Shown here in pieces: positions 15,766-20,643 of a stretch of 20,643 nucleotides of DNA (within the stretch, counting starts at the first letter, position 1; the number at the start of each line of letters is the position of its first letter). The translations under genes and the position numbers were made by a program. This stretch comes from an uncultured Johnsonella sp. (GTDB lineage: Bacteria > Bacillota > Clostridia > Lachnospirales > Lachnospiraceae), in contig CAJPUK010000027.1 of NCBI GenBank assembly GCA_905373785.1, positions 1 through 20,643 on the forward strand. Reading direction: 5' to 3'. Under the pieces are notes generated by a model. That model made no database searches. It was given only the letters and a program-made list of their open reading frames with translations, and was not told where the DNA came from.

Positions 15766-16452
15766 ATGACTTTTAAGATATGTATGATTGAAGATGATTC
15801 GGATTTGGCAAATGTTGTAAAGGAGCATCTTGTAAGGTATGATTTTGAGGTTTTTATTTGCGAAGATTTTAAAAATATAGATAAGTTTGTTGAAAACCTA
15901 AGCCCCAGTCTGATTTTACTTGATATTAATATTCCGTACTATGACGGATTTTACTGGTGTAATGAAATCAGAAAAATAACAAAAGCGCCCATTATATTTA
16001 TGTCTGCAAGAACGGAAGATTATGATCAGGTCAGAGCTATTATGAGCGGTGGGGATGACTATGTTACAAAGCCTTTTTCACATGAACTTTTGATTGCGAA
16101 GGTCAATTCCCAGCTTAGGAGGGCTTATGGCGAATACTCGGGTGGTGAAACGGCAGTTGAACTGGGAGATTGCTCTTTTAACAAGCTCAGGTTCACATTA
16201 AAATGCAAGGATAATCAAATAGATCTGGCAAAGAATGAGGCTATATTAGTAGCTGTTTTATTTGAAAGCTACCCTAATGTAGTAAGTCGTGAAAAGATAC
16301 TTTCCGAGATTTGGGACAGCGATATGTTTGTAGAAGAAAACACCCTGAATGTAACCATAAGCAGGGTAAGGAAAAAGCTTAAAGATCTGGAATCCAAATT
16401 AAAGGTAATAACCGTAAGAGGCATGGGATATAAGGTGGATTATGAAGGATAA
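15766..16452 (+). CDS. OmpR-family response regulator, BceR-like
   Basis: 228 residues. Receiver domain 1-118: acidic pocket E9-D10-D11, phosphorylation site D53 (LLDINIPYYDG), the conserved Ser in FMSAR, and the lysine in YVTKPF. Winged-helix DNA-binding domain about 130-226, ending in TVRGMGYKVDY. The kinase gene follows after a 104-base gap built of repeats, and an ABC transporter with Bce topology comes next, so this is the regulator of a peptide-antibiotic sensing and resistance module. It probably activates the transporter operon in response to flux through the transporter. An isolated TATAAT at 15652-15657 may be part of its promoter, without a good -35. Start ATG with GGAGAG upstream. 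Confidence 0.93.
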   Translation: MTFKICMIEDDSDLANVVKEHLVRYDFEVFICEDFKNIDKFVENLSPSLILLDINIPYYDGFYWCNEIRKITKAPIIFMSARTEDYDQVRAIMSGGDDYVTKPFSHELLIAKVNSQLRRAYGEYSGGETAVELGDCSFNKLRFTLKCKDNQIDLAKNEAILVAVLFESYPNVVSREKILSEIWDSDMFVEENTLNVTISRVRKKLKDLESKLKVITVRGMGYKVDYEG

Positions 16453-16567
16453 AAGGAAAAGTCAAGTAAGATACGGTATAAAGTTAGAATATAAAGAATA
16501 AAAGGAAAAGTCGACTATGATAAATTTATACAAAGAATGTGGCTACAAGGTAGAATATGGAGAATAA
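16426..16567 (+). repeat. Triplicated regulator/kinase gene junction
   Basis: Three degenerate copies of the same ~27-base segment start at 16426, 16475 and 16541. Translated in register they read GYKVDYEG, GIKLEYKE and GYKVEYGE, each followed by TAA. The first is the real C-terminus of the response regulator; the third overlaps the kinase start codon. Copies 1 and 2 also share the 3' flank AAAAGGAAAAGTC, and copies 1 and 2 have a shared GTAAGA-type 5' flank. The spacing is 49 and 66 bases. Confidence 0.75.
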
Positions 16568-17546
16568 AAGTGCGTTAAAATTATTTATCATGGACAATGG
16601 TTTCTTGTGTCTGGTAGTATTGTTAACGCAAATATTTTTCTTTGGAATCTTATTTTTTATCAAAGGAATCTGGTTTGAAGAGATTTTCTATTTCGGATTT
16701 TTAGTGTTTTTTATGCTGGCTTTATTTATTTTGATCAGATTTTATAAAACAGGTAGAGTATACGAAAAATTCTCGCTAAAAAGCAAACTTTTAAATGATT
16801 ATTTAATCGAATATCCAAGGAGCGCATTTGAAGAAGAGTATAATCTGATGATTGAAGAAATGATAAAAAATAATGGCAGCAGGGAGATAGAGCAAAAGCA
16901 GGACAAGAAGCTGCAAAAGGTTATGATATACAGATTTGTGCATCAGATGAAGACTCCCTTATCGGTACTGAAACTTATTTGCGAAAATCACAGTGAAGAA
17001 GAGGATTATAAAAAGATTGGCAGAAATGTTAATACTATTGAGTATAACTTAAATCAGATACTTAATATTTACAGATTGGACGAGTTTAAGAATGATTTTG
17101 TATCTGAAAAGGTATTGCTTAAAAATATCTGTAAAGAATGTATTAACGGATTAAAAGATTATTTTATCTCATCTCAAATCTATCCGAAGCTTGATATTAA
17201 TGAGGATATCTATGTATATTCGGACTCCAAATGGCTAAAATTAATTATTCACCAAATTCTTACCAACGCCATAAAGTACAGCAACAGCACACAAACTGTA
17301 AGCGTAACAGTAAAAAAAGAAGATGATAAGGTCTATCTTTCAATTATTGATACGGGGGTCGGTATAGAAAAGGCGGATCTAAGAAGTATTTTTGAATTGT
17401 TTTATATAGGAAAGAATGGAAGGAATAATGCAGACTCCAGTGGAATAGGGCTTTACATTGTAAAAAAAGTAAGCGAATATTTGGGGCATAAAGTGGAAGT
17501 AGAGTCAAAGATAGGTAAGGGAACGAAGATGACGATTATATTTTAG
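16557..17546 (+). CDS. Sensor histidine kinase, BceS-like (intramembrane-sensing)
   Basis: 329 residues. Two membrane helices (about 15-36 and 40-61) joined by only a few outside residues, so there is no external sensor domain; such kinases of the BceS family get their signal from the partner ABC transporter. The cytoplasmic part has the H-box F-V-H129-Q-M-K-T-P-L, the N-box with N237 (LTNAIKYS), G1 box D265-T-G-V-G, F box IFELFYIGKNG, and G2 SSGIGLYIVKK, all intact. The start ATG is in the third copy of the duplicated regulator/kinase junction, with a weak AAGG six bases upstream, so translation may be low. Next on the same strand, after a terminator, is the transporter. Confidence 0.93.
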   Translation: MENKSALKLFIMDNGFLCLVVLLTQIFFFGILFFIKGIWFEEIFYFGFLVFFMLALFILIRFYKTGRVYEKFSLKSKLLNDYLIEYPRSAFEEEYNLMIEEMIKNNGSREIEQKQDKKLQKVMIYRFVHQMKTPLSVLKLICENHSEEEDYKKIGRNVNTIEYNLNQILNIYRLDEFKNDFVSEKVLLKNICKECINGLKDYFISSQIYPKLDINEDIYVYSDSKWLKLIIHQILTNAIKYSNSTQTVSVTVKKEDDKVYLSIIDTGVGIEKADLRSIFELFYIGKNGRNNADSSGIGLYIVKKVSEYLGHKVEVESKIGKGTKMTIIF

Positions 17547-17719
17547 GTAAATGGCTGCCGGAATCATTATTTTGTTATCAGAAGTATTGATTTTTTAATA
17601 TACCGATCCGATTTTGAGTGTGGGAAGTTTAAGTAAGTAAAAGAACAGACTGTTACTTAGGATATCGGCAGTAAAAGAGAGTTTGAAGGCTTGTTACAGT
17701 ATAATTATCAGTTATAAGC

Positions 17720-17773
17720 TCCGCTAATATTACAAAAATGTAAGCTTATGTAATATTGGCGGATTTTTATTTT
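17720..17773 (+). terminator. Strong intrinsic terminator after the two-component genes
   Basis: TCCGCTAATATTAC (17720-17733) pairs over 14 positions (one G-U) with 17750-17763, with a 16-base loop, followed by TTTTTATTTT. It ends transcription of the regulator/kinase pair about 170 bases after the kinase stop. The 350-base gap before the transporter also contains the operator candidate listed separately; I found no convincing promoter in the remainder, although one is expected there. Confidence 0.8.
17730..17743 (+). promoter_or_regulatory. Candidate BceR-type operator (TnACA-N4-TGTAA)
   Basis: TTACA-AAAA-TGTAA lies at 17730-17743, a perfect match to the inverted-repeat pattern I recall for BceR-like regulators upstream of bceAB-type operons. 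It is about 150 bases before the ATPase start, in the gap between regulator/kinase and transporter genes where such a site is expected. It overlaps the left arm and loop of the terminator. The match is short in an AT-rich region, so context carries much of the weight. Confidence 0.45.
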
Positions 17774-17896
17774 GCTCTTTACTTGTTAGAATATATGACA
17801 TACACATGGTGCTTATAAAAATGTGCCGGTACTTAAATTATAAAGACCTTGGAGAGGGTATTAAAAACTACTACTACACAATAGCGGGAGTACGAT

Positions 17897-18652
17897 ATGA
17901 TATTAAAAGTTTCAAATCTGGAAAAAATATATAAGGGCAAGGTATCTTTTAGAGCCTTGGAAAATATAAATATGGAAGTCTCTAAAGGAGAGTTTGTAGC
18001 CATAATGGGACCAAGCGGAAGCGGAAAAAGCACTTTCTTAAATACTATATCAACTATTGATAAACCTACAGGAGGCTCAGTTTTAATTGCAGGAAGCAAT
18101 CCTTATGAAATGAATGTCACACAGCTTTCAACCTTTAGAAGAAAAGAACTTGGCTTTGTATTTCAACAGTTTAACTTGATCAATACCTTAACGGTGGGAG
18201 AGAATATTATATTGCCGCTTACACTTGATAAAGTTCCTGTTAGGAAAATGAATGTAAAATTAAAAGAAATCAGTGAACTTTTGGGCATAACACATTTGCT
18301 GCATAAAAGAACCTATGAAATCTCAGGAGGGCAGGCTCAGAGGGTAGCTATAGCAAGGGCTGTAATAAATAACCCTTCGATACTTCTTGCGGACGAGCCT
18401 ACGGGAAACCTTGATTCAAAAGCGGCAAAGGATGTTATGAAACTTTTTAAGAAGTTAAACGAGTCCATGAATGTAACTATTATAATGGTTACTCATGACC
18501 CTAATATCGCAGCATATTCGGATAAAACTTATATTATAAAAGACGGTAATATTTATCAGGAAATTATTAATAGAAATGATGACAGAACATATAGAAGAGA
18601 AATACTGAATACTATGAGTTTACTTGGAGGTGATGAAATTGACACTATTTAA
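17897..18652 (+). CDS. ABC transporter ATPase, BceA-like
   Basis: ATP-binding subunit of a peptide-antibiotic resistance transporter, 251 residues. Walker A is G38-P-S-G-S-G-K-S-T46, the Q-loop is in VFQQFNLI, the signature is I-S143-G-G-Q146-A-Q-R (Ile in place of the usual Leu), Walker B LLAD166-E-P-T-G-N-L-D, and the switch H200 is in TVTHD-like MVTHDP. This is the MacB/BceA (LolD-like) subfamily. Its 3' end overlaps the permease start by 14 bases. With the permease it would release or protect lipid II-cycle targets from bacitracin-like or lantibiotic peptides; the actual substrate cannot be told from sequence. Confidence 0.95.
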   Translation: MILKVSNLEKIYKGKVSFRALENINMEVSKGEFVAIMGPSGSGKSTFLNTISTIDKPTGGSVLIAGSNPYEMNVTQLSTFRRKELGFVFQQFNLINTLTVGENIILPLTLDKVPVRKMNVKLKEISELLGITHLLHKRTYEISGGQAQRVAIARAVINNPSILLADEPTGNLDSKAAKDVMKLFKKLNESMNVTIIMVTHDPNIAAYSDKTYIIKDGNIYQEIINRNDDRTYRREILNTMSLLGGDEIDTI

Positions 18653-20513
18653 TTTTGCTTATAATAATATAAAAAGAGATTTTAAGACTTATTTGTATCA
18701 CTTTGTAAGCTGTGTATTTTCTGTTTTTATCTTCTTTTTATTTTCAACCTTGGCTATGCATCCGGCACTCAAAGTAGTAGACTCAGGCAGTACTATAGGA
18801 ATAATATTATTTATGGCAAGTTTAGTGTCCATGCTATTTTCATTTGTGCTTATTTTGTATTCGGTAGGGAATTTTTTAAAAAACAGAAGCAAACAATTTG
18901 CAATCCTAAATATTATAGGGGCAAGCAAGGGGCAGTTTAATAAATTGATTTTTTTTGAAAATATAATAATTTCAATATTTGCACTTATTGTCGGAATAAT
19001 AAGTGGAATGGTTTTTTCAAAAATCTTTTTGATGCTTGCACAGGCAATGATAGAGGGATTAAGCTTATATTTTTATTTTCCGAATACAGCGCTGCTTCTT
19101 ACAATTTTGCTGATGGGAGGATTATTTTTACTTATATCATTAATTGCTCCTGTGATTTTGAGAAAGAAAAAAGTAATAGACCTTCTAAAAAAAGAAGAGC
19201 TTGCTGAAAAAAATCATTTTTTACTTTCAGTAGCGGCACTTATAATTATATTGCCGCCTACAATATACTTTCATGTAAAAGAAGAGTTTTCAGGTTTTAT
19301 TTACATACTGGATTTACTTACCTGTATAGGTTTATCTTACTTTATTTTCAACCTTATTTTTAATATCTATAATTTTGTTATGAAAAAAAGCGGACTGATT
19401 TACAGAAAAAATAATTTGATAAAGTTAAGCAATTTTAAGTATAAGATAAACAGCAATGTAAAGACTATGGCAGCAGCTATGATTTTATTTTCCATAATCT
19501 TAACTTCTTTTGTATATATTGTAGGAGCACCGATGAACATTGACAAAGATACAGAAAAGATAATGCCCTATGCTTATACCTATGCAAATTGGGAAGATGA
19601 AGCAAAGGGCGAAAAAAAGGCTAAGATAATAGAAGATAAACTTGCATCTATGGGTGATTTTAAGGAACTTACAATATCTTATTCCATGCTTAAAAACAAA
19701 GTAAGAACCGTAAGACATATTATTTTATCTAATACCATGTATAATGCTGTGGCTGATTTCTTAGGCAGAGAGAAAATCAGTCTTTCGGATGAGGAGTATT
19801 TTTTGATAGGAGTAGACGGGAAAAAAGAGCCAATCTTAAAAGATGCAGTAAAGGATGTGATTTTTGCTCATGCTGTTACAAAGGCTGGCGGAAGTGATAA
19901 GAGAATAATTTCCGTATCAAGCTACTTTACAAGTGTTACAGTTGTTTCCGACAAAAAATATGAGGAAATATCTAAAGATTTGGTAAAGGATAAGATATAT
20001 GCTTTTACACAAAAGGATCTGACAAAGGGAAAATGGGAAGAACTGGAAAATATAAGGAAAGCGATAGGATTTGAAGAGGGAAAAGAAAGCCTGATTTCAT
20101 ACAATTTTTATTATGATTTTGAAAATCTGACAAGAAAACTGGTTTCTTATGTAGGAAGTATACTGTGTGTATCATTTTTGATCGGAATAGCAAGTATCAT
20201 CTATTCAAGACTGTATTCTTCAGTGGAAGAAGAAAGTAAAAAGTACAGTATAATGATGAAAATAGGACTTAGTGAGGCTGAATTAAAAAATATACTGGCA
20301 AGTACAATAAGGTGGATATTTGTTCTACCCTTTATGACGGCACTTGTTATATCATGGTTTGTTATCGCTGCTATCAATCAAATGACCCTTACCTCCTATA
20401 CAAACTTGGCAATAATTTGCAGTATTATATACCTGATCATAGAATTGGTTTTATATATAATAATAAAACGAAAGTACCAAAAGAAGATACTTGATAATAT
20501 TTATGAGGTATAG
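18639..20513 (+). CDS. ABC transporter permease, BceB-like (FtsX family)
   Basis: About 624 residues with ten predicted membrane helices: one near 17-38, three between ~54 and 165, two around 195-250, one near 278-300, then a ~190-residue soluble outside domain, and three C-terminal helices. The large outside domain between helices 7 and 8 is the mark of Bce-type permeases and sets peptide specificity; helices 2-4 and 8-10 carry FtsX domains. I chose TTG at 18639 as the start: GGAGG at 18626-18630 is eight bases upstream, and the resulting MTLFNFAYNNIKRDFKTY is the family's usual N-terminus. TTG 18624 and ATG 18633 are upstream alternatives but sit on or beside the ribosome site. It completes the two-component/ABC module and should also pass the signal to the kinase. 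Confidence 0.92.
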   Translation: MTLFNFAYNNIKRDFKTYLYHFVSCVFSVFIFFLFSTLAMHPALKVVDSGSTIGIILFMASLVSMLFSFVLILYSVGNFLKNRSKQFAILNIIGASKGQFNKLIFFENIIISIFALIVGIISGMVFSKIFLMLAQAMIEGLSLYFYFPNTALLLTILLMGGLFLLISLIAPVILRKKKVIDLLKKEELAEKNHFLLSVAALIIILPPTIYFHVKEEFSGFIYILDLLTCIGLSYFIFNLIFNIYNFVMKKSGLIYRKNNLIKLSNFKYKINSNVKTMAAAMILFSIILTSFVYIVGAPMNIDKDTEKIMPYAYTYANWEDEAKGEKKAKIIEDKLASMGDFKELTISYSMLKNKVRTVRHIILSNTMYNAVADFLGREKISLSDEEYFLIGVDGKKEPILKDAVKDVIFAHAVTKAGGSDKRIISVSSYFTSVTVVSDKKYEEISKDLVKDKIYAFTQKDLTKGKWEELENIRKAIGFEEGKESLISYNFYYDFENLTRKLVSYVGSILCVSFLIGIASIIYSRLYSSVEEESKKYSIMMKIGLSEAELKNILASTIRWIFVLPFMTALVISWFVIAAINQMTLTSYTNLAIICSIIYLIIELVLYIIIKRKYQKKILDNIYEV

Positions 20514-20571
20514 TGTACTGACTTGGTGATATATAAATAACAGCTACAATATTAACCCGGATATCAACAGT

Positions 20572-20643
20572 GAATACAGCAGTATTCGTAATAATATTAA
20601 AAATTTAGGCTGTGAAAAGATGAGGAAATACTCGTTTTTCACA
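20572..20643. repeat. Small hairpins at the right edge
   Basis: GAATAC and GTATTC (20572-20577 and 20582-20587) form a perfect 6-bp hairpin. TGTGAAAA (20611-20618) is inverted as TTTTCACA at the last eight bases. One could be the transporter operon terminator or the start of a repeat, but the window ends here and no T-run can be seen after the second. Nothing else is visible in 20514-20643. Confidence 0.35.

Noticed and set aside
18624..18638. Upstream TTG, GTG and ATG starts for the permease
   Set aside because: They fall in or right beside the GGAGG ribosome site; TTG 18639 has correct spacing and gives the normal BceB N-terminus.

Overview
The window looks like a chromosome segment of a low-GC Gram-positive anaerobe of the class Clostridia, most likely Lachnospiraceae; oral genera such as Lachnoanaerobaculum are plausible, but I cannot fix the genus. 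The grounds are strong AGGAGG-type ribosome binding sites, AT-rich codon use, the gene order hprK-murB-rapZ-whiA-HPr/Crh, dnaE next to pfkA, and a Bce-type peptide-resistance module. All real genes are on the + strand. I see no tRNA, rRNA or CRISPR array.

Region 1 (1-3187) is an accessory island of the type VII secretion (T7SSb, Esx/Yuk) world. It holds the 3' tail of an immunity-like gene cut by the window edge, a 577-residue LXG-domain polymorphic toxin, a membrane-anchored 206-residue immunity candidate whose last 89 bases are almost identical to that upstream tail, and two small helical proteins resembling the LXG partner proteins Lap1 (DUF3130/TIGR04197) and Lap2 (DUF3958-like). The toxin's C-terminal aspartates and the external topology of the immunity protein suggest the TelC/TipC type, meaning an attack on lipid II outside the membrane. 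Leucine is mostly TTA/TTG in the island but mostly CTT from hprK onward, which suggests it was acquired.

Region 2 (3224-7309) is a compact housekeeping operon: hprK, murB, rapZ, whiA and a small HPr-fold protein, closed by an intrinsic terminator. The HPr-like protein has Asp at position 15 where HPr has its phosphorylatable His, but keeps Ser46. It also sits directly after whiA, the place of crh in Bacillus subtilis. HprK and a Crh-type target in one transcription unit point to carbon-catabolite signalling rather than sugar transport.

Region 3 (7328-11800) carries dnaE and pfkA. The pfkA reading frame is broken by an apparent one-base deletion near 11453-11458; the two halves together give a normal-length ATP-dependent phosphofructokinase. 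A 177-bp miniature inverted-repeat element (11804-11980) with a perfect 8-bp target duplication sits exactly at the pfkA stop codon.

Region 4 (12157-15390) has a Xaa-Pro aminopeptidase and a D-serine dehydratase, separated by a short inverted-repeat element and followed by a ~210-bp imperfect palindrome (15396-15606).

Region 5 (15766-20513) is a BceRS-BceAB-type module: an OmpR-family response regulator, an intramembrane-sensing histidine kinase, an ABC ATPase and a 10-helix FtsX-type permease with a large outside domain. The regulator/kinase junction has been partially triplicated. The intergenic region before the transporter has a strong hairpin terminator that contains a perfect match to the BceR-type operator pattern TnACA-N4-TGTAA.
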